Shown: one piece after another, positions 17,769 to 26,162 of the stretch
How the letters are laid out: each line of letters starts with the position of its first letter
Numbering within the stretch: position 1 is the stretch's first letter
Assembly: GCA_951812665.1 (NCBI GenBank)
Contig: CATOST010000032.1
Coordinates: 62,001-126,000 of the forward strand
DNA length: 64,000 nt
Direction of reading: 5' to 3'
Origin: an uncultured Acidobacteriota bacterium
GTDB taxonomy: Bacteria; Acidobacteriota; UBA6911; RPQK01; JAJDTT01
Program-made: the position numbers and the translations under genes
Notes under the pieces: model-generated
Told to the model about the DNA's origin: nothing
Database searches by the model: none
Seen by the model: the letters and a program-made list of their open reading frames with translations, nothing else

Positions 17769-19031
17769 TCAACTCCGCACGAACTGCGACTTTCTCGGCG
17801 CCTGGTAGCTCACCGACAGGTGGGGTGTCTCGAGGGTTTTCCCGTCTTGGGCGAGTGACCGAACTCCAGCCTCGACCAGCCCGGTGGTCAGCAGCGTCCG
17901 TTCCGCCGGATAGGGGGCTCGACCCGTCAGGACCATCTCCTCCACCTTGGACATCTGGGCCGCGAAATGAACCACGTTGGGCACCGGCGACAGGTAGAAG
18001 AGTGTGGACAGAGGCTGGGAGCGATCCTTGAGGCGGGCGGCGAAGGTGAAGTCTTCCACCAGGCCATTCAGCAGCAGCATCGTCGCTTTCAATCCATCGT
18101 TGTATTGGAACCGATAGGCGACCGGTTCTTTCACCCACTGCCGAATTTGGTCCGGGGTGGGATATCGGTGGTTCATGTTTTCCGGCTGAGTGAGCGTGTG
18201 GCTTCGGCAGAGGCATGATCGGAAGAGTTGCGGGTCCCAGCCGCCGCCCTCGAAGGAACCTGTTCCCATGGCATCCCAGACCGGATCGCCACGTAGTGCC
18301 TGGAGCCAGGCGACTCCGCTTTCCCCTCCCCGGCGGCGCTCGGCCATGCACTGAATCGTTTCCAGGGCATGGATGTCGTAGCTGTCCACGCCGCCCATGG
18401 CCACGCACATCACTTCCTCGACCTCGGCGCCATAGGGCAGGTCGAGGTCCGGCATTCTCCAGGTGACGGGCAACGATGAACCGGCCAGAAACGGAAACCC
18501 CATGGATCGAGCCGTGTCGACCATTTCCTTGGCCCAATCCCATTTCCAGGAAAGATGTTTGTCATTGAAGACGGGTACGGTACGCCCATCCTGCTTGAAG
18601 ACTTCGACGATCTCCTTGAAGAATTCGTAGCGGGGGTAGAGCTTTTGGCCCAGATCGTTGACCGGGTATTTGCCGTGTTCCCCGATCAGGAGGACCACAT
18701 CGACGGCCAACTTGTCCCCGCCGCAGCGAAGAGTCTCGGCGATTGTGGGATAGATGGGAAACTCGAACTCTCGTGCCCGGCTGCGGCTCAGATCGTTCTC
18801 GGGCTGCTGGTCCACGTAGGCCGATACGAGCTTGATGGGGGACTCGTGCCAACGCCCTTCCAAGGGATAACCTGCGAGAAAACGTTGACCCGTATGCCAG
18901 GCGTGAGAATAGAGTCGCCATTCGGTGGCCACCACGGCCAGCCGCCTGGATTTATTGGAGCCTCCCCCAAGGAGAGGAACGGCCGCCAAGCTGCCCCCAA
19001 GGGTGCCGATAAAGGTGCGTCGATGGATCAT
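17769..19031 (-). CDS. Tat-exported protein of unknown function, tandem copy B
   Basis: 420 residues, about 85% identical by eye to copy A over the full length, including the Tat signal (HRRTFIGTLGGSLAA) and the C-terminal tail (LETPHLSVSYQAPRKSQF). Differences cluster right after the signal peptide (residues 20-32) and at scattered surface-type positions, with no indels beyond one or two residues, as expected from a recent tandem duplication with both copies under selection. ATG 19031 is preferred over GTG 19034; GGGAGA lies upstream. It is likely transcribed before copy A in one operon. Confidence 0.85.
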   Translation of the reverse strand: MIHRRTFIGTLGGSLAAVPLLGGGSNKSRRLAVVATEWRLYSHAWHTGQRFLAGYPLEGRWHESPIKLVSAYVDQQPENDLSRSRAREFEFPIYPTIAETLRCGGDKLAVDVVLLIGEHGKYPVNDLGQKLYPRYEFFKEIVEVFKQDGRTVPVFNDKHLSWKWDWAKEMVDTARSMGFPFLAGSSLPVTWRMPDLDLPYGAEVEEVMCVAMGGVDSYDIHALETIQCMAERRRGGESGVAWLQALRGDPVWDAMGTGSFEGGGWDPQLFRSCLCRSHTLTQPENMNHRYPTPDQIRQWVKEPVAYRFQYNDGLKATMLLLNGLVEDFTFAARLKDRSQPLSTLFYLSPVPNVVHFAAQMSKVEEMVLTGRAPYPAERTLLTTGLVEAGVRSLAQDGKTLETPHLSVSYQAPRKSQFVRS

Positions 19032-19107
19032 CACGGATCTCCCTCAGTTCAATCCGGATTCGTTCCTCGATCGGTATGGCCCCTGGGTTGCCCGAATGGC
19101 CGGGCTG

Positions 19108-19524
19108 TCAGAGGATTTTGGAGGCGAGGAGAATTCCGGCCAGTCCGGCGCCTTGTACCCACAGGGCTCGGAAGATTTCGCCCCTGAGCTTACCCATACC
19201 GGCGCGCAAATCCGCTGCCACGGCCATGATCTCGGAACGCAACACGGCGGTATTGGCCTCAAGGTCGGAACGCAATGCTGTCGTATTGGCCGTGATCTCG
19301 GAACGCAACGCTGTCGTATTGGCCTCGAGTTCGGAACGCAACATTGCCGTATTGGTCTCAAGATCGGAACGCAACGCTGCCACATTCGTGTCGAGGTCCT
19401 GTTTCGTGGCGGCGGTGTCCCTACTCTCCTGAATGGCGAAAACGATCGCCTCAGCCTGTTTGGATGCAATTCCGGCGGCTTCAAGTCTGCGGGCGGTGGC
19501 CAAGGAGTCGAATGGGGTGCTCAT
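19108..19524 (-). CDS. DUF1640-type coiled-coil protein with C-terminal membrane anchor
   Basis: 138 residues. Residues 1-40 (FDSLATARRLEAAGIASKQA with AIVFAIQES after it) match the DUF1640/CCDC90-like N-terminus. Residues 47-101 are five exact-length 11-residue repeats of the form N-T-x-A-x-L-R-S-(D/E)-(L/I)-x, a hendecad pattern that gives a right-handed coiled coil. Residues 119-137 form a hydrophobic helix (LWVQGAGLAGILLASKIL) as anchor. The family is related to the mitochondrial MCUR1/CCDC90 proteins; its bacterial role is unknown. ATG 19524 follows GGGAGA. Confidence 0.8.
   Translation of the reverse strand: MSTPFDSLATARRLEAAGIASKQAEAIVFAIQESRDTAATKQDLDTNVAALRSDLETNTAMLRSELEANTTALRSEITANTTALRSDLEANTAVLRSEIMAVAADLRAGMGKLRGEIFRALWVQGAGLAGILLASKIL
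19222..19386 (-). repeat. Five 33-bp in-frame tandem repeats (hendecads)
   Basis: Each 33-bp unit encodes NTxALRSxLEA-type 11-mers of the DUF1640 protein. DNA identity between units is high (shared GGAACGCAA and TTGGCC blocks on the plus strand), which allows slippage and copy-number change. Confidence 0.8.
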
Positions 19525-19542
19525 CTGTGTTTCTCCCAAATC

Positions 19543-19692
19543 ATGGCTGAATGGATGATTGACTTCAATACAGATAACGAGTCCGGGGGTGTTCCCGTGA
19601 ACGACAAGCTAAGGTCTCGTGCAGGAAGGCAAGATTGTGCATGGCACGGGAAAAACCAGCTCGCCTGCAATGAGTGTGCCGACCGGGTGTGA
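19543..19692 (+). CDS. Possible small Cys-containing ORF; otherwise empty 369-bp divergent gap
   Basis: The gap 19525-19893 lies between divergent genes and holds promoters for both. The only notable frame is a 49-codon plus-strand ORF starting MAEWMIDFNTDNESGG and ending DCAWHGKNQLACNECADRV, with three Cys and one His in a possible zinc-ribbon spacing. No SD of quality precedes it. I see no family match and it may be non-coding. Confidence 0.2.
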   Translation: MAEWMIDFNTDNESGGVPVNDKLRSRAGRQDCAWHGKNQLACNECADRV

Positions 19693-19893
19693 TTCCGGCG
19701 CCCTCCCCGCTGGCACTGGATGATTCCCGGAATGTGGACTCGATACCTTCGACCCTCTACCATTACTGCCCGTGTCAGGAGTCCCCGTGGCATCTGGTCG
19801 GCGCCAAAGCGCGGCGGATTGCGGCCAGCTCGCTGGCTTCGCCTTATCGAGGGGCTCTCGCGACGGATTGAAATCGCCGACAAGGAGAGCTTC

Positions 19894-22800
19894 ATGCCAG
19901 GAATTTCATGGACGGAGGAGTCGTTTTCGGGCCTCAGGTGGCGTCTGGCGGGGCCGTTTCGCGGTGGGCGGGTGGTGGCGGTGGCCGGCCACCCCACCAA
20001 GCCCATGGTCTTCTACTTCGGCGCCGTGGCCGGCGGGGTCTGGAAGACGGAAGACGGCGGCACCTATTGGGAGAACATCTCGGACGGCTTCTTCAACACC
20101 TCGTCCATCGGCGCCCTGGCCGTTTCTCCGTCCGACCCCAACGTGATCTATGCCGGGACCGGAGAGACCACCATCCGCACCGACGTCTCCTACGGCGACG
20201 GAGTGTACCGCTCCACCGACGGGGGAAAGACCTGGGTCCATCTGGGACTCGAGGAGACCCGTCACATCGGAGAGATCAGAATCCATCCCCAGGACCCGGA
20301 TCTGGTCTATGTCGCCGCCTTGGGCCATGCCTTCGGTCCCAACCGGGAGCGAGGGGTCTATCGCAGCCGGGACGGGGGCGCCAACTGGGAGCATGTGCTG
20401 TTTCACAGTCCCCGTGCGGGGGCGGTGGATCTGGCCATGGATGCGACCAATCCCAGGATCCTTTTCGCCACTGTCTGGCAGACTCACCGGCACTTCTGGG
20501 AGCTCTCCAGCGGGGGTCCCGACAGCACCATCTACCGCTCCAACGACGGAGGAGACACCTGGACCGACATCGGCGGGAACAAGGGCCTGCCGAAGGGTAT
20601 TCTGGGAAAGATTGGGATCACCGCCAGCCCGGCCCGGCCCCAACGGGTCTGGGCCATCATCGAGGCCGAAAAGGCCGGCGTCTACCGCTCTGACGACGGC
20701 GGGGACACCTGGGAGCGGCTCAACAGCTCCCGGGATCTGTTGAACCGTCCCTGGTACTACCTTCACATCTTCGCGGATCCGCAGGATCCGGAGACGGTCT
20801 GGGTCACCAATCTCAGCACCTGGAAGTCGACCGACGGAGGACGCAACTTCTCCCGGATCTCCGCCCCCCACGGGGACGACCACGACATGTGGTTCGATCC
20901 CGCTAATCCCCAGCGCATGATCCAGGGAAACGACGGGGGCGCCTGTGTCAGCTTCAACGGCGGGGAGACCTGGTCCACCATCTACAACCAGCCCACGGCC
21001 CAGATCTACCGCATCGATCTGGACAACCGGTTCCCCTACCGGATCTACGGAACCCAGCAGGACAATTCCAGCATCGCGGTTCCCAGCGCCACTGAGCACG
21101 GCGCCATTCCATGGGGAATGTGTTATGCCGCCGGCACCGGCGAGAGTGGATACATCGCGGTGCATCCGGAGAATCCCGATATCGTCTTTGTGGGCGCCGT
21201 GGGCAGTTCCCCCGGCGGGGGAGCTCCGTTGCAGCGCTATGATCGGAAGACCCGCCAGATCCGCCTGGTGACGGTCTGGCCCGATGTGGCTTCCGGCCGG
21301 GCTCCGGCCGATCTGAAATACCGGTTCAACTGGACCTACCCCATCCTGTTCTCTCCTCACGACCCCGGCCTGTTGTATGCCGCCGGCAATCGGGTCTTCT
21401 GCAGCCGGGACGAGGGGAGCAGTTGGCAGCTCATGAGCCCCGACTTGAGCCGCCGGGACCGCTCCAAGCTGGTGGCTTCGGGTGGTCCCCTCACCAAGGA
21501 CGTCAGCGGCGCCGAGGTCTACGCCACCGTCTCCACCCTGGTCGAATCGCCACTCACCCCGGGACTGCTCTGGGCCGGGACCGACGATGGCCTGGTCCAT
21601 ATCACCCGGGACGGTGGAGAGAACTGGAGGGAGATCACGCCCCCCGGGGTGCCCGAGTGGTCCCTCATCTCCAGAGTGACCGCATCACCTTATGATCCGG
21701 CCACCGCCTACGTCGCCGCGACCCGCTACAAACTGGACGACTACGATCCCTACCTCCACGTGACCCGGGACTACGGCGAGACCTGGGAGGATCTGGGCCG
21801 AGCCTTGCCCAGGGGAGAGATCACGCGGGTGATTCGGGAGGACCCGGTTCGGCGGGGTCTGCTCTACGTCGGAACCGAGACCGGCATTTTCGTCTCCCTG
21901 GATGAGGGGAAGTCCTGGTTCCGCCTTCGGAACAACCTGCCGGTGGCACCCATCTATGACCTGGCGGTCAAGGACGGAGATCTGGTAGCGGCCACTCACG
22001 GGCGATCCATCTGGATCCTGGATGACGTGACGCCCCTGCGGCAGGCGGCCGCCGGTGAGACGGAAGGTCGGGCGGTTCTCTTTCCACCGCGGCCGACGAT
22101 GCGGATGTGGCTCCAGTGGGGGGCCGCCGGGGGCGACCGGCCGGGCAAGAATTACATGTTGGGACTGGGTATGGAAGGCACCTATCGCCAGGATCCCACC
22201 GAGGAGAACGAACCCCGTCTTCAAGGTCTGGACGTGGGAGAGAACCCGCCCCGGGGCGTCATCGTCTACTACTTCCTGAGCAAGGTGCCTTCCGAGGACC
22301 TGCGCCTGACCTTCCTGGACCGGAAGGGAAACAAGATCAAGAGCTTCGCCAGAAAGGACGATGGAGAAGAGGCGCCGGCCGATGACGACAGCGGCGACTC
22401 TTCCAAGAAAGAGCGGTACCTGACGGCCCACGCCGGGATCAACCGCTTCGTTTGGGACCTGTGCTATCCCGAGGCGGAGAAGTTCGACGGCGACGTCACC
22501 ACCAAGGGGGCGGATACGTCCTTGATGGCCGCCCCGGGAACCTATCGAGTGGTGCTGGAGTTGGGGGACCGGAGTTGGACGCACGACTTCCGGCTCACCA
22601 AGGATCCCCGGTCATCCGCCACCCAGGAGGACCTGGAGGCCCAGTTCCAGACCTTGGTCCGGATCCGGGACAAGGTATCCGAAACCCATGGGATGCTTGG
22701 GCGGATCGCTCGGATTCGGGACCAGGTGAAACGATGGATCGAACGGCTTCAGGAGGCCGGCCGGAAAGGGGCGGCCCGGGAGGCGTCGAGCCAGGCGGAA

Positions 22801-23088
22801 AAACTGAGCCGGAAACTGGATGGGATCGAGTCCCGCCTGGTGACCTTCGGCGCCGAGGGAGACTTCGACTGGATCCGGATTCCTGCGGGCCTCAACTACC
22901 GGCTCATCTCCTTGATGAGCGTCGTCTCCTCCGCCGATGCGGCGCCGACCCGGCAGGTGCTGGAGGTGTTCGAGCACCTCTCCGCCGAAGCGGATGAAGC
23001 CTCGCGAGAATTGGACGCGCTGGTGAATCGCGAGGTGACTGCCTTCAATCGTCTGGTGGCGGAGACCGGAATCCCTCCCGTGGGGTGA
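19894..23088 (+). CDS. Large Vps10/sortilin-like BNR beta-propeller protein
   Basis: 1064 residues. Residues 1-690 carry at least ten Asp-box repeats, such as GGVWKTEDGGTYWENIS, GDGVYRSTDGGKTWVHLG, AGVYRSDDGGDTWERL and DGLVHITRDGGENWREI, which fold as a double or ten-bladed sortilin-like propeller. The C-terminal 370 residues form a beta-sandwich plus a coiled-coil helix pair (LVRIRDKVSETHGMLGRIAR). Close relatives are annotated as glycosyl hydrolases or xyloglucanase-like proteins. ATG 19894 has AAGGAGA just upstream. Unlike most of the family, no signal peptide is visible at this or any in-frame upstream start, so it is either cytoplasmic or exported in another way. Confidence 0.85.
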   Translation: MPGISWTEESFSGLRWRLAGPFRGGRVVAVAGHPTKPMVFYFGAVAGGVWKTEDGGTYWENISDGFFNTSSIGALAVSPSDPNVIYAGTGETTIRTDVSYGDGVYRSTDGGKTWVHLGLEETRHIGEIRIHPQDPDLVYVAALGHAFGPNRERGVYRSRDGGANWEHVLFHSPRAGAVDLAMDATNPRILFATVWQTHRHFWELSSGGPDSTIYRSNDGGDTWTDIGGNKGLPKGILGKIGITASPARPQRVWAIIEAEKAGVYRSDDGGDTWERLNSSRDLLNRPWYYLHIFADPQDPETVWVTNLSTWKSTDGGRNFSRISAPHGDDHDMWFDPANPQRMIQGNDGGACVSFNGGETWSTIYNQPTAQIYRIDLDNRFPYRIYGTQQDNSSIAVPSATEHGAIPWGMCYAAGTGESGYIAVHPENPDIVFVGAVGSSPGGGAPLQRYDRKTRQIRLVTVWPDVASGRAPADLKYRFNWTYPILFSPHDPGLLYAAGNRVFCSRDEGSSWQLMSPDLSRRDRSKLVASGGPLTKDVSGAEVYATVSTLVESPLTPGLLWAGTDDGLVHITRDGGENWREITPPGVPEWSLISRVTASPYDPATAYVAATRYKLDDYDPYLHVTRDYGETWEDLGRALPRGEITRVIREDPVRRGLLYVGTETGIFVSLDEGKSWFRLRNNLPVAPIYDLAVKDGDLVAATHGRSIWILDDVTPLRQAAAGETEGRAVLFPPRPTMRMWLQWGAAGGDRPGKNYMLGLGMEGTYRQDPTEENEPRLQGLDVGENPPRGVIVYYFLSKVPSEDLRLTFLDRKGNKIKSFARKDDGEEAPADDDSGDSSKKERYLTAHAGINRFVWDLCYPEAEKFDGDVTTKGADTSLMAAPGTYRVVLELGDRSWTHDFRLTKDPRSSATQEDLEAQFQTLVRIRDKVSETHGMLGRIARIRDQVKRWIERLQEAGRKGAAREASSQAEKLSRKLDGIESRLVTFGAEGDFDWIRIPAGLNYRLISLMSVVSSADAAPTRQVLEVFEHLSAEADEASRELDALVNREVTAFNRLVAETGIPPVG

Positions 23089-23115
23089 CTTCCGGGCTGC
23101 CGTGACTGCCAGCCG

Positions 23116-25419
23116 TCAGTTTCTCTTTTCCGGCCAATTCAGGTGCTTGTGCAGGAAGGAGAAGGTTCCCTTGCCGTTGATGGTGTGGGGTCCCACGAAC
23201 CACTCGATCTCGACCCGGTCGGACAGGCCCAGGCGGGCAGCGTACAGGTGGCGCACCTTGGCGAATTCATAGCCCACCATCTCGTCGGGCGCCACCCCAT
23301 CGAAATGTCCCCGCTCCACCATGAATGGCCGGGGCGCGATCAGGGCCGCCATCTCGGCGTAGTTGAAGGTGCTGCCCAGGTCGAATTCGAAGATCTCATA
23401 CTCGCCATGGAAGACGTAGCTGTACTTGGCACGAGACGAGGCGTTCTTCCAAACCCATTCGTTGAAGTCGGCCGAGCAGATGGACAGGGCGTAGTCGGTC
23501 AACAGGGCGGGGACCCGCATCGCCGTCTTCCCTCCATAACTGAGGCCGTAGAAGCCGATCCGGTCGGGGTCCACCCAGGGGAGGGTCTTGAGCCAGTCCA
23601 GGATCTGCTGGTGTTGGGAGGCAATGATGGAGAAGAGGGACTTCTTGAGGGGGTTGGCCTTCCGCTGCAAGGTGCGAAAACGGTCCCGGAAGATGTAGAG
23701 ATTCTGGGGCGCGAAGGTGATGAAGCCCCGCTCGGCCAGCTTGGCGGTGAAGTCGTGATAGGCCCTGTGATCGCCGCGGATGGTTTCCTGAGGCCGGCCT
23801 TCGAGGCCGTGCTGGCAGACCACCACGGGCCGCCGCTCGCCGGGGACAAGGTCCTTGGGCAGCAATAGGATCCCGTAGGCGATCACGTTGGGGAAGACCT
23901 CCAGGACCACCTCATGCCCGGTCCAATCGGGGGCGTCGTAGATCTGGCGGCTGCGAGGATTGGGCGGCAGGCGCTCGTCGTGGAACCAGCCGATGACCTC
24001 ATCCCGGAAGATCCGGCGGTAGTCCCGGCTGCTCTCCCGATAGGCTTCCAGTGACGTGGTGTCCAGCTTCTCCATGAAGGTCTGTCGGACGTACGGGCTC
24101 TCGGAGAGCAGCCATTGGTTCTGGCGGTCCATTTCGCCGACCTGGCGCTCCATTCGAACCCCGGGATCGAAGGAGTCCGGCACGAAGGAAGGCGAGGGAC
24201 CAGAGGGAGCGAGTTCAAATGAAAGGGCCCCGAGCAGAGCCGTCAGGGCCGGATCGCTGCCCGGGGGGCCGGTGCCCTGAGAACCACTGGTCACCAGTTG
24301 GATCCGGGCTGCGGGATTCAGCCCGGCCACGAATTCCTGCGCCCGCTCGACCTCTTGGCGGACCGTTTCGAGTGGGGGCGTGACCAGACGCGCCGGAGCT
24401 CCCCCTTTTCCGGGAAGCTCCCACTCGGGCCCCCGGGCCGCTTCGACGATCAGGGAACGGGGTGCGATCATCGAGGCCAGTTCCGCATCGCCGAACTGCT
24501 CCAGCAGCCCGAATACGTTGCGGTCGATGGGCTGTTTCCAGAGGTTCCGCCGGTCGCTGAAATACCCGCTGACCAGGGCGGCGTCGATTCGAGTGTCCAG
24601 AGCGGCCGCGTAGAGAGCCAGCCCCGCTCCCTCGCCGTGACCGGCGATTCCGATGCGGGGGTCTCCATTTGCGGCGTCCTGCGAGAGCCAATCCACCAGG
24701 GCCAGAATCTTCTGGATCTCGTAACCCAGCAGGTGGCGCCCCAGTTCGAAGGCGGACCGGTAGATGAACTCCCGATGGGTCAAGATGGAACGTCCAATCC
24801 GCTTCTTCATTTCCCGGCTGATGAGGGTCGGCACCACCACCCGGCAGCCGCTCTCGGCCAAGCGGCGCGCGAACTGCGATGCGGGGGGAACTCCCGGGAC
24901 CAGGCCGGCGACCTGCTCCGGGCTCTGGTCCGCGTCCGGGACGGCGATGACGTCGGCGGCCGGCCGGCCCTGCCGGGGAACCAGGAGCAGCCCTTCTCCA
25001 TGCATCTGACCGATGGAGGGCCAGCGGATGGACAACACATCGTAGGAGTCGGTCCCGCCGATGCGCGCCCGTTGCCGGATGGTGGCTATCAGCTCCGGAC
25101 TCGAAAAGGGGACTCGAGGATCCCGGACTCCCAGGATATGGGCCAGCCGCTTCCGGTTCGGTTCCAGGGATCGGCTGTAGTCCTCGGCGGATGAGAAGTC
25201 TCGTTTCCAGTGGCGCGCCCGGTCCCGGCGGGATTGCTCCAGCTTGTCCAGAAGGAAACGGTCGGCGCCGGCCACCAGGTGGGAAGCGATGTCTCCCGTC
25301 ATCTCCAAGGGGAGAGTCCGGCGCGAAAGCTCTGAAGAAGGCTGCCCAAAGGCCGTTTGACCGTCCGCCCAAAACGCCAGCAGGACTCCTACCAGAATCG
25401 GAAGGGGAGAAATTCTCAC
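23116..25419 (-). CDS. Secreted two-lobed alpha/beta hydrolase (dienelactone hydrolase/acetyl xylan esterase-like)
   Basis: About 767 residues with a signal peptide (PILVGVLLAFWADGQTAFG). Two alpha/beta-hydrolase lobes follow each other. The first (about 60-400) has GHGEG at the nucleophile elbow, that is Gly where Ser should be, so it is probably inactive. The second (about 480-760) has the elbow GLSYGGKT, the acid in VERGHFDGVAPDE and the His in VGPHTING, a full triad. Such proteins cleave acetyl or glucuronoyl esters on plant and algal polysaccharides. The first start with a signal peptide is GTG 25419; the SD is weak. Confidence 0.85.
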   Translation of the reverse strand: MRISPLPILVGVLLAFWADGQTAFGQPSSELSRRTLPLEMTGDIASHLVAGADRFLLDKLEQSRRDRARHWKRDFSSAEDYSRSLEPNRKRLAHILGVRDPRVPFSSPELIATIRQRARIGGTDSYDVLSIRWPSIGQMHGEGLLLVPRQGRPAADVIAVPDADQSPEQVAGLVPGVPPASQFARRLAESGCRVVVPTLISREMKKRIGRSILTHREFIYRSAFELGRHLLGYEIQKILALVDWLSQDAANGDPRIGIAGHGEGAGLALYAAALDTRIDAALVSGYFSDRRNLWKQPIDRNVFGLLEQFGDAELASMIAPRSLIVEAARGPEWELPGKGGAPARLVTPPLETVRQEVERAQEFVAGLNPAARIQLVTSGSQGTGPPGSDPALTALLGALSFELAPSGPSPSFVPDSFDPGVRMERQVGEMDRQNQWLLSESPYVRQTFMEKLDTTSLEAYRESSRDYRRIFRDEVIGWFHDERLPPNPRSRQIYDAPDWTGHEVVLEVFPNVIAYGILLLPKDLVPGERRPVVVCQHGLEGRPQETIRGDHRAYHDFTAKLAERGFITFAPQNLYIFRDRFRTLQRKANPLKKSLFSIIASQHQQILDWLKTLPWVDPDRIGFYGLSYGGKTAMRVPALLTDYALSICSADFNEWVWKNASSRAKYSYVFHGEYEIFEFDLGSTFNYAEMAALIAPRPFMVERGHFDGVAPDEMVGYEFAKVRHLYAARLGLSDRVEIEWFVGPHTINGKGTFSFLHKHLNWPEKRN

Positions 25420-25472
25420 TTTCAGGACCCTACTGAAGTGTCCATCGGTTTGCAATTCCTGGTGGCTGTCGG

Positions 25473-25829
25473 TCACGGCCAGAGGGGATAGCCTTGGAGT
25501 TGGGCCGAGACCCAGGCCGCGACAGCGCCTGCTGCCAGGTAACCGGCCACTCCGGCCAGCAGTCCGGCCCAGAGGCGGGGCCGGAGGCTGAGACCCCACC
25601 AGGCGCCGGCGATCGCTCCGGCGGTCATCCCTGCAAAGGGGACGTAGAATCCGAGCTTCCCCTGGCTGCACCAGGGGCACCACGGTCCCTGGAGCTCGTG
25701 CACGTTGCAGTAGGCCATTCCATCCAGAATGGTGCATCCGCACCCGAAGAGCAGCCCGCAGTAGGCGGTGACGGTGGCCGCCTCCAGGACCAGCAGAAGC
25801 CCAACGCAGATCCATAGCCGTGCCTGCAT
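25473..25829 (-). CDS. Small Cys-rich membrane protein
   Basis: 118 residues with three or four membrane helices (about 4-25, 55-75, 80-100). Between the first and second lies a compact cysteine-rich stretch with C-GLLFG-CGC and C-NVHELQGPW-CPW-C, seven Cys in about 30 residues, ideal for disulfides or metal binding in the periplasm. The ATG at 25829 starts directly with the first helix (MQARLWICVGLLLVLEAA). I do not recognise a family. It follows the divergent repeat element and lies 53 bp upstream of the hydrolase on the same strand. Confidence 0.6.
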   Translation of the reverse strand: MQARLWICVGLLLVLEAATVTAYCGLLFGCGCTILDGMAYCNVHELQGPWCPWCSQGKLGFYVPFAGMTAGAIAGAWWGLSLRPRLWAGLLAGVAGYLAAGAVAAWVSAQLQGYPLWP

Positions 25830-25872
25830 ATTCGTAAACCAGTCTACACCGCCGCCCTTATCAGTCCGTGGT

Positions 25873-26008
25873 GAAAGTCGCGCGAGCACCGAGAGCGTTC
25901 CTGCGCCCGCCGGACAAGGCGCGATTCGGGTGCATACCGGGAGTATGTGCCCGAATCGCAACGCCGTCCGCCGGGATGCAGGGACGGTCGAATGCCGTGA
26001 CGACTTTT
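25873..26008. repeat. 136-bp imperfect palindromic element (REP/MITE-like)
   Basis: The 333-bp gap 25830-26162 has no gene but contains a long inverted repeat. Inner stem: GCGATTCGGGTGCATAC (25921-25937), loop CGGGA, GTATGTGCCCGAATCGC (25943-25959), 15 of 17 pairs. The symmetry extends outward through CCTGC/GCAGG and GCCGGAC/GTCCGCC blocks to GAAAGTCG (25873-25880) and CGACTTTT (26001-26008). It could be a non-autonomous mobile repeat or a folded RNA. No target-site duplication is evident. Confidence 0.65.
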
Positions 26009-26162
26009 GCCACGGGCTGTTATCCCGGTTGGGGAGCGAATGCCGCAACGGGTCGGGCCGGGGCGCGTCGGCGGCGGCGGGAGTTACGGTCATTTGAACT
26101 GTCTCCAGCCCAGCGCATAGTATGGAATCGTTTTTCACTTGCGGAACGAGAGGAACAGGTCC

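Noticed and set aside
19222-19386. 33-bp repeats as a CRISPR array
   Set aside because: No spacers, in frame, and they encode a hendecad coiled coil.
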